Part shown: one piece after another, positions 24,257 through 32,243 of the stretch
Layout: each line of letters opens with the position of its first letter
Position numbering within the stretch: position 1 is the first letter of the stretch
DNA from: a virus
DNA length: 34,827 nt
IMG/VR virus record: IMGVR_UViG_3300009158_003086
Coordinates: 1-34,827 of that record
Strand: one strand, 5' to 3'
The notes under the pieces: generated by a model
The model's database searches: none
Seen by the model: only the letters and a program-made list of their open reading frames with translations
Told to the model about the DNA's origin: nothing
Made by a program: the position numbers and the translations under genes

Positions 24257-26704
24257 ATGCAGAACAATTCATTAATATTAAATAATATATTTCTTGAAGA
24301 AATAATTAGAGCAAAACTACTTGATACGCACGATAACTCAGCAAATACATCAAAATTAAACGAACAAGTTGGATTTGATAAGTATACAAAGAATTATAAC
24401 ACAGAAGTTCGGCCAATTGCAGCATTAGGATTAAAGTACGATTCCAAACAGGCTAAATTTATAAGACTTCAAGTTAAAGCCGCAACTGAATTACAAAAAC
24501 AGCTTAATGCAACGACAGCTTCGGGATTACTGGATAGTCCAGCTGAACAAAAAAAATATATGTCATATATGAGACCAAAAGCAGTATATGATAAATTAAA
24601 AGACAAATCATCATATTTTCTTCCATGGAAAAACACCGCAGCAGATTCATTTTTTAAAAATATTGTGAAAAACAGTACTGGTGCAATGACAGGTGTATAT
24701 GAAAATCACACCAATCCAGACAAACAGTGGTATTCATATCAAATATTAATGATCGCAGTCTCCGGCAAAACCCGATGTGTTGTTCAATTTCATCCGGATG
24801 GAACATGCAATATTTCCGATGAAGGTCCGCTTTCCGTTAGCAAATGGAATTATTCAATAAAGGGTGGCAAGTTATATATAACTCAGCCAGATATAGATAA
24901 ATGGATCATGAAGTGTACACCTAGTGCATATTATCTTGTTGCTGAATTTAATCCGGAGTTAAACAACAAAGTATTTGATCCATACAAAGGCGCAGGATTT
25001 TGGAAATCTGCTTGGCTAGATCTTACAGGATATCGTAAAGAAAATTATTGGGCAACTAAAAAAGATCCACAAAAATCATATGAAGAAAGTTCGGACGCTT
25101 TTTGGGATGTAGTACAAACAATTGGTGACTGGGCCGGACTTATTCCTGGATATGGTGATATAATCGATATCGCCAATGCAATAGGATATTTTTCACGAGG
25201 AAAAAAATTCGAAGGTTGTTTATCGTTAATAGCAATAGTACCGGTGGTTGGATCTGTTATTAAACTAGGAGTTAAAAACGGAGTAAAAGCTCTTCGTGTT
25301 GGCAACAGAGTTGGATGTGAAGCCATAGATGCAATAATAGCTAACCCAACTCTTGGAAGTATATTATTAGATTATCTTAGAAGAAATAAAGCAGCACGTG
25401 ATGCATTTAAAGCTTTCATAAAAAATGCACACAAAGCATCAGCATGGCGACCAATTGTAACTGCAGTAATTAATGTATTGAGATGGATACCTGGTGCTAA
25501 AATGGTATCAGAGGCATTAAATGTAATGTTGCGAGATTACGGTACCGCTTTTGATAACTATTTCCGAGGCTCCATTTTAAAATTAGATCAACTAATACAA
25601 ACTTTGGATGTTGGATCCGATGCTGCTAAACTAGGAGCTAAAGCGGAACGAGAAACAGCAGAAAAGTTAGCAACAGATAACGCTGCAGCGGCAGTAGAAA
25701 CCGGCAAATTATTTGGTAGACCGTTACGTAAACGATTAATACAAGATCTTGGTAGTACTATACTTAACGGTGCTGGGAGACTTAATAAGTTTCTAGAAAA
25801 AATAGTAGGAAAAGAATTTTGGGATGCATTAAGTCGAAGTATGTCTAATAATTTTGTTAAATTTGCTAGCAACTTGCCATTAAAAGAATTTATAGGATTA
25901 ATCAAAGCGTCACCGGGCGGCATAGCTTTATTTGTACGATCGCTTAAAACATATGATGAAACAATTATAAGATATTTTATAGACAACCGTATTTTACCAG
26001 GTATAATACTACCTGGTGCACGATTGTCTGAAAATTGGCGTGCATTAACGGTATATATAGGTAGAGCAACCGATCGGGAATTAAGAACCGTCATGCGTCA
26101 TATTAGAGGCTCAATGGCGGGCATGCCAGAAAGGATAACTGATTTAAACTATCGCGTAATAACATCGCTAATTTCAGAAGGTAACGCCTTCTATAAAGTA
26201 TGGTGTATGAAATTTTGGAATATTATACGCGGCGCTGCTCCATGGGCAATTTATAAATGGGCAAAAGATGGTAAATATATTTCATTCGTAAAATATGGTA
26301 CTCAACCAAATCTACTTACTAAATCATTTACTCCGATTTATAAAGCAATTGACACGTGGCTAGCTGCAATACCAATTGCAGGTCCAATCATAGCGGCGCC
26401 AATAAAATTGTTACTTAAAGCTCTAGACGGATTAACTAATTTAAAACGATTAGATATAATTTGGAATGAATTACAAGACTTTTTTGAAAATACAACAGGA
26501 AAAGATCTGTCAGTCAACGAAAAACAAAGTGTTATTCTATCAACATTCGCATATTTCATAGGTAATGCGCCATATGATTTGATAAATTATCTGATTAAGA
26601 TAGTTGGCGGAGTTCTACCAAAAGGTGTTGTACCAGTTAATAGACCAACAGAAATTCCGATGGTAAAAAATCAAGGATTTGCCAAAAAATTAAATGATAA
26701 ATAA
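24257..26704 (+). CDS. Large virion-type protein with pretoxin-like hydrophobic core (815 aa)
   Basis: The largest gene of the window. The N-terminus (LILNNIFLEEIIRAKLLD) contains a possible L-x-E cleavage site. Residues 140-220 contain a strand-rich part (VQFHPDGTCNISDEG, YSIKGGKLYITQPD). Residues 283-345 are hydrophobic and helix-prone (GLIPGYGDIIDIANAIGYF, then LIAIVPVVGSVIKLG), a pattern like the pretoxin (PT-TG) region of polymorphic toxins. Residues 400-780 form long amphipathic helices with further hydrophobic patches. I recognise no catalytic domain. It may be an internal or tail-associated ejection protein. No repeats or frameshift were noticed. Confidence 0.65.
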   Translation: MQNNSLILNNIFLEEIIRAKLLDTHDNSANTSKLNEQVGFDKYTKNYNTEVRPIAALGLKYDSKQAKFIRLQVKAATELQKQLNATTASGLLDSPAEQKKYMSYMRPKAVYDKLKDKSSYFLPWKNTAADSFFKNIVKNSTGAMTGVYENHTNPDKQWYSYQILMIAVSGKTRCVVQFHPDGTCNISDEGPLSVSKWNYSIKGGKLYITQPDIDKWIMKCTPSAYYLVAEFNPELNNKVFDPYKGAGFWKSAWLDLTGYRKENYWATKKDPQKSYEESSDAFWDVVQTIGDWAGLIPGYGDIIDIANAIGYFSRGKKFEGCLSLIAIVPVVGSVIKLGVKNGVKALRVGNRVGCEAIDAIIANPTLGSILLDYLRRNKAARDAFKAFIKNAHKASAWRPIVTAVINVLRWIPGAKMVSEALNVMLRDYGTAFDNYFRGSILKLDQLIQTLDVGSDAAKLGAKAERETAEKLATDNAAAAVETGKLFGRPLRKRLIQDLGSTILNGAGRLNKFLEKIVGKEFWDALSRSMSNNFVKFASNLPLKEFIGLIKASPGGIALFVRSLKTYDETIIRYFIDNRILPGIILPGARLSENWRALTVYIGRATDRELRTVMRHIRGSMAGMPERITDLNYRVITSLISEGNAFYKVWCMKFWNIIRGAAPWAIYKWAKDGKYISFVKYGTQPNLLTKSFTPIYKAIDTWLAAIPIAGPIIAAPIKLLLKALDGLTNLKRLDIIWNELQDFFENTTGKDLSVNEKQSVILSTFAYFIGNAPYDLINYLIKIVGGVLPKGVVPVNRPTEIPMVKNQGFAKKLNDK

Positions 26705-26717
26705 AAATAAATAAGTA

Positions 26718-28061
26718 GTGCTACTAGAATACAAAACACATGGTGAACTTAATCCAAAGCTTTGGGCAGATAATAATCTGCGTTCAAAATTACATGCTGG
26801 GTTGTTAAAGATTGCAGATCATTTTTATGATTTTTTAGAAATAGATGTGCCTATCCAAGACATCATTTTAATAGGTAGTAATGCTAATTATAATTGGACT
26901 AAACATAGTGATATTGATTTGCATGTTATAGTTAACTATTTAGAGATTGGAGATAATCTACATCTTGTAAAAAACTATTTGCATGCAAAAAAAAGTGTAT
27001 GGAATTCAAATTATCCTTTAAAATTTAAAGGCATGAACATTGAATTGTATGCACAAGATTCAAATGATAGTTTGCATTCAAGTGTTGGTATATATTCATT
27101 GCTTAATAAAACATGGATACAAAAACCAAATTCAAAAATTATATCAATTGATGATTCTGCAATACAGCAAAAAACACAGTCATATGAATATGAAATAGAT
27201 GCATTATCAGAATCAGATCCAAAATTAGAATTTAAGATTAAAGATTTATTGCTGCGACTACGCAATTTACGACAGGCAGGACTAGAAGCTGAAGGTGAAT
27301 ATTCATTGGAAAACTTGGCATACAAACATCTTCGTAACACGGGTCATATAGAACGATTAAAACAATTATTAAAAACTAGCACACTAGGACAATTATCGAT
27401 AGATATGCCATTAAATGAACTTAATATACAAAACAACTTGCAAACAGGTAAGGCTCAAATCAAAAAGTTTTTGCTAGCAATGAAAAATGAAGGTGTTGAA
27501 ACAAAACAAGCCTTTAAACTATTAATGCAACATGTTGCAGGTGAAAAACTAGATGATGCTGATTGGAAGTTTATTAAGACTCAAATGAAAGATGTAGTTA
27601 AGTTGATTGGATTAACAACTGTAGCAATTGCCCCGGGTGGGACGTTAGTGGCATTGTTAGCTCGAGCACTTAAAGTAGATAAATACATGTTGCCGTCTTC
27701 ATTTAAAACGGAAAAAGAAGTTACTGAATCATTGATAATGCATGTAACAAAGAAACGAACATTGGATGATGATGGGTGGCACCATGTTATGAAACATATG
27801 CGTGGTGTTGAAGATCCGATGGGACAATGGAATCATCCCGGCAAATGCACAATGATTCCTAGCAATAATATTACAATGCAACAAGTAAAATATCCAGTAC
27901 TGGGAATTGATGACACAGGCGATATGCAAATGATGCAACCTGATAAATCATATAACTATCCAGGTACTAAAGTATTTGAAATACCACATACGCCGGAATG
28001 GCAAACAGTTATAATGCAATTACGTAATGCAATACAAAATGGATCGACTTATGCAGAATAA
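26718..28061 (+). CDS. Nucleotidyltransferase-like protein with LETM1-like segment; GTG start
   Basis: No in-frame ATG lies between the upstream stop and the conserved N-terminus, so GTG 26718 is the start. The N-terminal domain has LIGSNANYNWTKHSDIDLHV (51-70), the G-S-x(10)-D-x-D pattern of the nucleotidyltransferase superfamily (G53, S54, D65, D67). Residues about 259-330 include a helical region followed by APGGTLVALLARAL and MLPSSF, like the ribosome-binding LETM1 segment. The C-terminal part is rich in histidine and methionine. The 447-residue protein is probably a late-expressed enzyme or virion component that modifies a target by nucleotide transfer, but no target is known. Confidence 0.7.
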   Translation: MLLEYKTHGELNPKLWADNNLRSKLHAGLLKIADHFYDFLEIDVPIQDIILIGSNANYNWTKHSDIDLHVIVNYLEIGDNLHLVKNYLHAKKSVWNSNYPLKFKGMNIELYAQDSNDSLHSSVGIYSLLNKTWIQKPNSKIISIDDSAIQQKTQSYEYEIDALSESDPKLEFKIKDLLLRLRNLRQAGLEAEGEYSLENLAYKHLRNTGHIERLKQLLKTSTLGQLSIDMPLNELNIQNNLQTGKAQIKKFLLAMKNEGVETKQAFKLLMQHVAGEKLDDADWKFIKTQMKDVVKLIGLTTVAIAPGGTLVALLARALKVDKYMLPSSFKTEKEVTESLIMHVTKKRTLDDDGWHHVMKHMRGVEDPMGQWNHPGKCTMIPSNNITMQQVKYPVLGIDDTGDMQMMQPDKSYNYPGTKVFEIPHTPEWQTVIMQLRNAIQNGSTYAE

Positions 28062-28245
28062 AGGATTAGGCAGTGATATTAAAAAAATAACCGCTGCAAC
28101 AGGATTGGATAAATTAGCAAAGAAAATTGCACAACTTCTAGATGAAGATTGCGGATGCGATGAACGGGCAACCAAATTAAATGAATGGTCTAAAGATTGG
28201 CCTATATACAAAAAAAGGAACAACATAAATGGCAACAATAAGTAG
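28051..28245 (+). CDS. Small cysteine-containing protein (64 aa)
   Basis: Start chosen at ATG 28051, overlapping the upstream gene by 11 bases; an in-frame ATG at 28027 would extend the overlap. The product starts MQNKGLGSDIKKITAATGLDK, an amphipathic helix, then DEDCGCDERATKLNEW with C-G-C. Short phage proteins with a DCGCDER and LN motif are common near structural genes; function unknown. It overlaps the fiber gene by 17 bases. Confidence 0.6.
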   Translation: MQNKGLGSDIKKITAATGLDKLAKKIAQLLDEDCGCDERATKLNEWSKDWPIYKKRNNINGNNK

Positions 28246-29545
28246 AACAGGTATAGCTGGAGGTAGTACTATATCGCCAACGCATATTACAAATATTATT
28301 GATGCATTAGATGGTAGTAGTAGTACTACAACTGTTATAGCATCTGGATCATTTAGTGGTTCATTAACTGGCCATGCAACATCAGCTACAACTGCAACAT
28401 CAGCAGCAACAGCTTCTTATGTTTTAAATGCAGTAAGTTCAAGCTTTGCTACAACAGCTACAACAGCAACAACGGCTTCTTATGTTTTGCAAGCAGTAAG
28501 TGCTTCATTCGCAACAACTGCTTCTTATGTTAAAACTGCACAAACAGCTAGTTATGTTTTACAAGCAGTGAGCGCTTCATTTGCAGTAAGTGCATCTTAT
28601 GCACCAAGTACTGGTGTTACTATTAACAATAATACAAATAACAATTTAGTAACAGCAACTGGTACTGCAAACACACTTAATGGAGAAGCTACTTTAACAT
28701 TTGATGGAAGTACGTTAGCTGTGGATTATGCTAAAATTACACTCAAAGAGGTTATTAATAATCTTACTCAATCTATACAATTAGCAAATGATGATGGCTA
28801 TTTGATTATTGGTCGAGCAGACACCTCTGCTGCACTTCAGGTTTACGATTATGGCGCTGCGCGACAAGTTAAGATAGGTGCAGGTAATATTTTAGATGCT
28901 TTTATGACCAATTACACCTTTGGTGTGTCTGGTAGTAGTGCATTTAAAGGTAATACTAGTGTTACCGGATCACTTACAGTAAGTGGATCAAATACTTTAG
29001 TAGGTATTAAAACTATTACAGGTTCGGTATTTATTTCTGGATCTAAAACTATAACTGGAACTAATACCATTACTGGATCTTTATTAATATCTGGTTCAAC
29101 CACACTATCTGGAAATTTAAACGTATCTTCAGGCATAACAGGTTCACTATTAGGTACAGCATCATATGCAACTCAAGCATTAAGTGCATCATATGCGCCT
29201 GGTGCTGGTACTCCTTTTCCATATACTGGATCAGCTGCAATTACTGGATCATTAATAGTAACTGGATCAACTTCTTTTAAAGGCAACGTAACCATATCAG
29301 GCTCAGCAACTGATAATATTACTTTAAATACTAACCTGTTGGGTGGAAGCATAAAAGCTCGATCAACATTAGTTGTTAATTTTGCTGATATAGCATTAGC
29401 TAGTGCTGCTGGTAGATTTGTTGTACCATTATACGCGGCAACATCACCTACGGCAGGAACATTGTATTGGGATGATGCTAATGCTATTTTGTATATATGG
29501 CAAGATACTGCAGGAGGCTCATGGCGTAATATGCCATTTAATTAA
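28229..29545 (+). CDS. Repeat-rich tail fiber/structural protein (438 aa)
   Basis: Preceded by AAAAAAGGAACAACATAA. N-terminus MATISRTGIAGGSTISPTHI is of a type seen in phage tail or fiber proteins. A first repeat region (residues about 61-125) has copies of ASYVLQAVSASFA, and a second (about 232-327) has repeats of TGSLxxSGSxxLxG, giving a low-complexity, Ser/Thr/Ala/Gly-rich, beta-strand-forming shaft. The C-terminus (LYWDDANAILYIWQDTAGG) looks globular, as a tip or attachment domain. Likely a trimeric fiber or decorating protein. Adjacency to the other late genes supports a virion role. Confidence 0.78.
   Translation: MATISRTGIAGGSTISPTHITNIIDALDGSSSTTTVIASGSFSGSLTGHATSATTATSAATASYVLNAVSSSFATTATTATTASYVLQAVSASFATTASYVKTAQTASYVLQAVSASFAVSASYAPSTGVTINNNTNNNLVTATGTANTLNGEATLTFDGSTLAVDYAKITLKEVINNLTQSIQLANDDGYLIIGRADTSAALQVYDYGAARQVKIGAGNILDAFMTNYTFGVSGSSAFKGNTSVTGSLTVSGSNTLVGIKTITGSVFISGSKTITGTNTITGSLLISGSTTLSGNLNVSSGITGSLLGTASYATQALSASYAPGAGTPFPYTGSAAITGSLIVTGSTSFKGNVTISGSATDNITLNTNLLGGSIKARSTLVVNFADIALASAAGRFVVPLYAATSPTAGTLYWDDANAILYIWQDTAGGSWRNMPFN
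28409..28605 (+). repeat. Fiber repeats, type A (ASYVLQAVSASFA)
   Basis: About three to four imperfect in-frame copies of a 36-45 base unit encoding ASYVLxAVSxSFA, separated by threonine-alanine linkers. The units are close but not identical at DNA level, so they look like an expanded coding repeat kept by selection. They could recombine and change shaft length. Confidence 0.75.
28961..29149 (+). repeat. Fiber repeats, type B (TGSLxxSGSxxLxG)
   Basis: Around four in-frame units encoding a TGS-hydrophobic-SGS-hydrophobic-G pattern (VTGSLTVSGSNTLVG, ITGSVFISGSKTITG and related). A further copy lies at about 29239-29283. The alternation of small and hydrophobic residues suits a beta-helical or beta-prism shaft. 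Confidence 0.7.
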
Positions 29546-29552
29546 ACATACA

Positions 29553-29560
29553 TATTTATA
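29553..29560 (+). promoter_or_regulatory. TATTTATA element after the fiber gene
   Basis: CATACATATTTATATAAAAGGAAACATTATG lies in the 29-base gap after the fiber stop; the AAAAGGA provides a ribosome-binding site for ATG 29575. The core is identical to the element at 4527 and at 24227. Promoter function is inferred. Confidence 0.42.
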
Positions 29561-29574
29561 TAAAAGGAAACATT

Positions 29575-29742
29575 ATGAAATTGACAAAAGAACAAATTTT
29601 AGGTATTGTAAGACACGCCTTAACATTTATTGGTGGTATCGTAGTAATGAAAGGCTTAGTTGATGAGACTTTAGTAACAGAACTTATTGGTGGAGCAATG
29701 ACACTTACGGGTGCCATATGGTCTATCATCAATAAAAAATAA
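29575..29742 (+). CDS. Small holin-like membrane protein (55 aa)
   Basis: A short gene that automatic length cut-offs may miss. ATG 29575 follows AAAAGGAAACATT at normal spacing. The protein MKLTKEQILGIVRHALTFIG then GGIVVMKGLVDE, TELIGGAMTLTGAIWSII and a basic NKK end has two hydrophobic segments with a polar turn. It resembles the Pam3-gp28 holin family, whose members share the RHxLTxxGG start and the GAxWSI end. The likely role is membrane permeabilisation or lysis timing. Confidence 0.72.
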   Translation: MKLTKEQILGIVRHALTFIGGIVVMKGLVDETLVTELIGGAMTLTGAIWSIINKK

Positions 29743-29750
29743 GAATTGCC

Positions 29751-30203
29751 ATGAGCCATTGTAATTGTTCAAACACATGCACATGTAATTCTGAAGCTGG
29801 TAACTACATGTTTTTTGGTAATTTAAAAATCATTAAAAAATATGTAGATGCTATGCTACAAATGCCTCCAGATCAAGTTCAGGAAATATTAAGCAACGGG
29901 CATGATTGGGCAGCTGATCACGTTGCAACATCAAAAGACGATGTACAGGAAGTTGGCGATTTTCTAATGAATGAGATGCATCAAGGCAATGAAATGGATT
30001 CATACAATATGCAACAACCTCAGTTTATTCCTGCAGGATTTAAAAATCATCTCAAAAAATTAATGCCGGAACGAATTCAAAAGACTGAAGCTGGATATTA
30101 TGCTACTACTGAAACAGGTAAACGATTATCTAAACAACCAAAATCAAAAAAAGCTGCATTAGCACAATTGGCAGCAGTTGAAATTGCAAAGCATAAAAAA
30201 TAA
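29751..30203 (+). CDS. Cysteine-rich N-terminus late protein (150 aa)
   Basis: The N-terminus has a dense cluster of cysteines (MSHCNCSNTCTCN: C4, C6, C10, C12), possibly metal-binding or a disulfide knot. The middle is acidic and helical (VDAMLQMPPDQVQEIL). The end has KTEAGYYATTETGKRLSKQP followed by KAALAQLAAVEIAKH, a motif block I have seen in other large-virus and phage proteins. No named family. Eight bases after the holin-like gene. Confidence 0.55.
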   Translation: MSHCNCSNTCTCNSEAGNYMFFGNLKIIKKYVDAMLQMPPDQVQEILSNGHDWAADHVATSKDDVQEVGDFLMNEMHQGNEMDSYNMQQPQFIPAGFKNHLKKLMPERIQKTEAGYYATTETGKRLSKQPKSKKAALAQLAAVEIAKHKK

Positions 30204-30205
30204 TA

Positions 30206-30844
30206 ATGGCATATATAGAGCACAACTTCTTCCCACTCAAAGTCTTTGTACGGGATGAATACCTTTATCAACACAAAAAAGGACAAGGTAATTTTACAGA
30301 GGGAATTGTAATTTCAGTAAGATGTATGCCTGGTCAGGTAGCGTTATTTCAGGTATTATTAAATAATGGCGTACTGCGAGACAAATTACCAAGTCATGCA
30401 CTTCTAACATCACCTAATACGCCAACACCAGATTTGCCATTTCATTATTTGCAAATTTGGAATTGTTTTTCCTATAATTTTACTTTGTTGCAACTTAATT
30501 TTATTAAAGATGCACCGGTAGAAATATATATGAAAAATCGTCAATGGTATTCCGGCAAATACTTTGCTACTATTAATTGGGGGTCGAATGATATTAATAC
30601 TGATATATCATTAGCTGAAGATCCCATAGAACATAAATCACATCATATCATACTAATGAACAATGGGCAAGTTGCATTGCAACCTAATAATCGTATAAAA
30701 TGGTCTGAACCATCATTTGTAACAAAACCATTTCCAATTAAACCAGATTATCTTGTTTGCAATGAATTTTATAATTCAGAAGATACAGAAAAATGGCATA
30801 CCGAAGATTCTGACAGAATGTTTTATGATAATACAATAAATTGA
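30206..30844 (+). CDS. Conserved phage hypothetical protein (212 aa)
   Basis: Starts two bases after the preceding stop. The first half is strand-rich (FTEGIVISVRCMPGQVALFQVLL), then LPSHALLTSPNTPTPDLP and FHYLQIWNCFSYNFTL. The C-terminal half has a WGSNDINTDISLAEDPIEHK block. Proteins of this type seem to recur in the late region of large phages, but I know no function. It has no signal or membrane segment. The stop TGA opens the 18-base repeat that precedes the next gene. Confidence 0.55.
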   Translation: MAYIEHNFFPLKVFVRDEYLYQHKKGQGNFTEGIVISVRCMPGQVALFQVLLNNGVLRDKLPSHALLTSPNTPTPDLPFHYLQIWNCFSYNFTLLQLNFIKDAPVEIYMKNRQWYSGKYFATINWGSNDINTDISLAEDPIEHKSHHIILMNNGQVALQPNNRIKWSEPSFVTKPFPIKPDYLVCNEFYNSEDTEKWHTEDSDRMFYDNTIN

Positions 30845-30852
30845 TATTTATT
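30845..30852 (+). promoter_or_regulatory. TATTTATT element, first copy of an 18-base repeat
   Basis: The 18 bases TGATATTTATTAATATGA (30842-30859) run from the stop of one gene to the start of the next and are repeated exactly at 33607-33624. The TATTTATT core ends only three bases before ATG 30856. A promoter giving a normal leader for this start would have to lie elsewhere, so the repeat might instead favour translation or be an RNA element. Confidence 0.4.
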
Positions 30853-30855
30853 AAT

Positions 30856-31188
30856 ATGAAACTATACAATTTACTATTTGAATCCAAACAAACTAACGAT
30901 AAGTTTGAGGAATTTGCAGAGACTCGAGGTAAAGGTGCTGCTAAGATAGCGTCTACTGCTGAAGAGAAAGGTGGTCTTGCACTATTAACATGGCATCACT
31001 TTAAAGTGAAAGCTGCATATTATCGTAAAGCCACTGCGGGTAACTTTGAAATTGATTCTGCAAAAAAAGAATTTGCTGAAACACTTAAAAAGATTTCATT
31101 GGATATGACAGCAATTGAATTTCAAAGAGAAGTAGGTCGTTTAGAAGTATTAGGTGAATTGATTATCCGCGATAAAAAAGGCAAATAA
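30856..31188 (+). CDS. Late protein with candidate capsid-targeting N-terminus (110 aa)
   Basis: Start at ATG 30856; TTG 30841 in frame is inside the preceding gene. The N-terminus MKLYNLLFES reads as a short targeting peptide ending in L-F-E, a consensus cleavage site of the T4-type prohead protease ((L/I)-x-E). The rest is a basic helical protein (GAAKIASTAEEKGGLALLT, then VGRLEVLGELIIRDKKGK). T4 internal head proteins have a similar peptide (for example MKTYQEFIAE). The cleavage has not been shown. No other function recognised. Confidence 0.6.
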   Translation: MKLYNLLFESKQTNDKFEEFAETRGKGAAKIASTAEEKGGLALLTWHHFKVKAAYYRKATAGNFEIDSAKKEFAETLKKISLDMTAIEFQREVGRLEVLGELIIRDKKGK

Positions 31189-32000
31189 TGATTCGTTTAA
31201 AAAGTTTATTGAATGAGAGTGTAGCAACTGCTGATTCAATTGCTTGGGCTAAAAAATTTCAAGATGAATTAGGATTAACACCAGAAGCTGCTGCAGCAAT
31301 GGCAGCAAACATACAACACGAAAGTGGATTTATACCTGACAGAATACAAGGTGCTGGAATTAAAACAGGAACGATGGCTGACTCTGGAAAATTAGGTTAT
31401 AGTTGGGCACAATGGACTTTTGGTCCACGTAAGCAGTCATTTCGCAAGTTTATTTTAAACATGTTTAACATAGATATCAATAAAAAACCAGCAACTAATA
31501 AACATGCGTATGCATTTTTAAAGAGTGAAATAGGAAATTATCCAGGATTTAATTTTGATAAATTTAAACGATCAACTAATTTAGAATCAGCTACAGAATA
31601 TTTTGTCACTAAATATGAACAAGCAGGTAAGCCGATGTTAGACAAACGCATTGCAATTGCTTATTCAATTTTAAATAAAATTAAATTACTTAATACAAAT
31701 CAATCATCAACATCGTACATCGATGTTACATATACATCAGATAATCCGCCATATACAGATTTATTAAAGAATCCAATTCCTAAATTAATTGCATCGGTAC
31801 TCAAACAATCTCTTGGTACATTTAATGATTATGAAGCATGGGCCGAAGCAGCTTTCATGGCAATAAAAACCAAATCAAAATATGCGCAAGTTACTAAGAT
31901 ATTAGGCCGAGATGCATATGAATATGTTAAATCATTTATGAATACGGGTACTAAATATCACAAACAACCGATTGATATCTCGTATAAGTCGTTAACATAA
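31188..32000 (+). CDS. Phage tail lysozyme-domain protein with candidate capsid-targeting peptide
   Basis: The N-terminus MIRLKSLLNESV ends in L-N-E after ten residues, like a targeting peptide. The following domain resembles the Phage_lysozyme2 (tail lysozyme) family: LTPEAAAAMAANIQHESGF with E45 as the candidate catalytic acid, then LGYSWAQWTFGPRKQSF. It should cleave peptidoglycan, locally during entry or at lysis. About 100 residues at the C-terminal end are of unknown role. The gene overlaps the preceding stop in TAATG. Confidence 0.8.
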   Translation: MIRLKSLLNESVATADSIAWAKKFQDELGLTPEAAAAMAANIQHESGFIPDRIQGAGIKTGTMADSGKLGYSWAQWTFGPRKQSFRKFILNMFNIDINKKPATNKHAYAFLKSEIGNYPGFNFDKFKRSTNLESATEYFVTKYEQAGKPMLDKRIAIAYSILNKIKLLNTNQSSTSYIDVTYTSDNPPYTDLLKNPIPKLIASVLKQSLGTFNDYEAWAEAAFMAIKTKSKYAQVTKILGRDAYEYVKSFMNTGTKYHKQPIDISYKSLT

Positions 32001-32027
32001 TTTAGCAACATTTGGATTTATTAACAT

Positions 32028-32039
32028 TATTTTATATAA
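32028..32039 (+). promoter_or_regulatory. AT-rich TATAAT-like stretch before 32046
   Basis: The 45-base gap after the lysozyme-domain gene contains ATTATTTTATATAATATAGT immediately upstream of ATG 32046. It is a degenerate relative of the TATTTATA element (TATTTTATA) and includes TATAAT. A similar ATATAATATAGT precedes ATG 2936. Promoter function is a guess from composition. Confidence 0.28.
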
Positions 32040-32045
32040 TATAGT

Positions 32046-32243
32046 ATGAATGAAAACTTTATAGATAAATTATTTATAGAATCAATCAACATAATGAAGA
32101 CGGCAGATTGGATGTGGCCTCCTCGTTGGGATACTAATAGAATAAATAAGTTTTTAAATGATTCATTAATATATGCAGAAAAAAATGAGTTCTATGAACA
32201 ATGTAGTATTATCAGAGATGTTAAAAAAACAATCGAATCCTAA
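32046..32243 (+). CDS. Hypothetical protein (65 aa)
   Basis: The N-terminus (MNENFIDKLFIESINIM) also has an F-I-E like a weak targeting peptide, but it lacks a strict L-x-E. The middle has WMWPPRW and the rest is a helix (DSLIYAEKNEFYEQCSIIRD). No family recognised. It shares 71 bases with the downstream ClpS-like gene if that gene starts at 32173, and less if one of its later ATGs is used. Confidence 0.45.
   Translation: MNENFIDKLFIESINIMKTADWMWPPRWDTNRINKFLNDSLIYAEKNEFYEQCSIIRDVKKTIES

Noticed and set aside
29403-29663. An 86-codon + strand frame spanning the end of the fiber gene
   Set aside because: Starts inside the fiber gene in another frame and overlaps the better-supported 55-residue holin-like gene.
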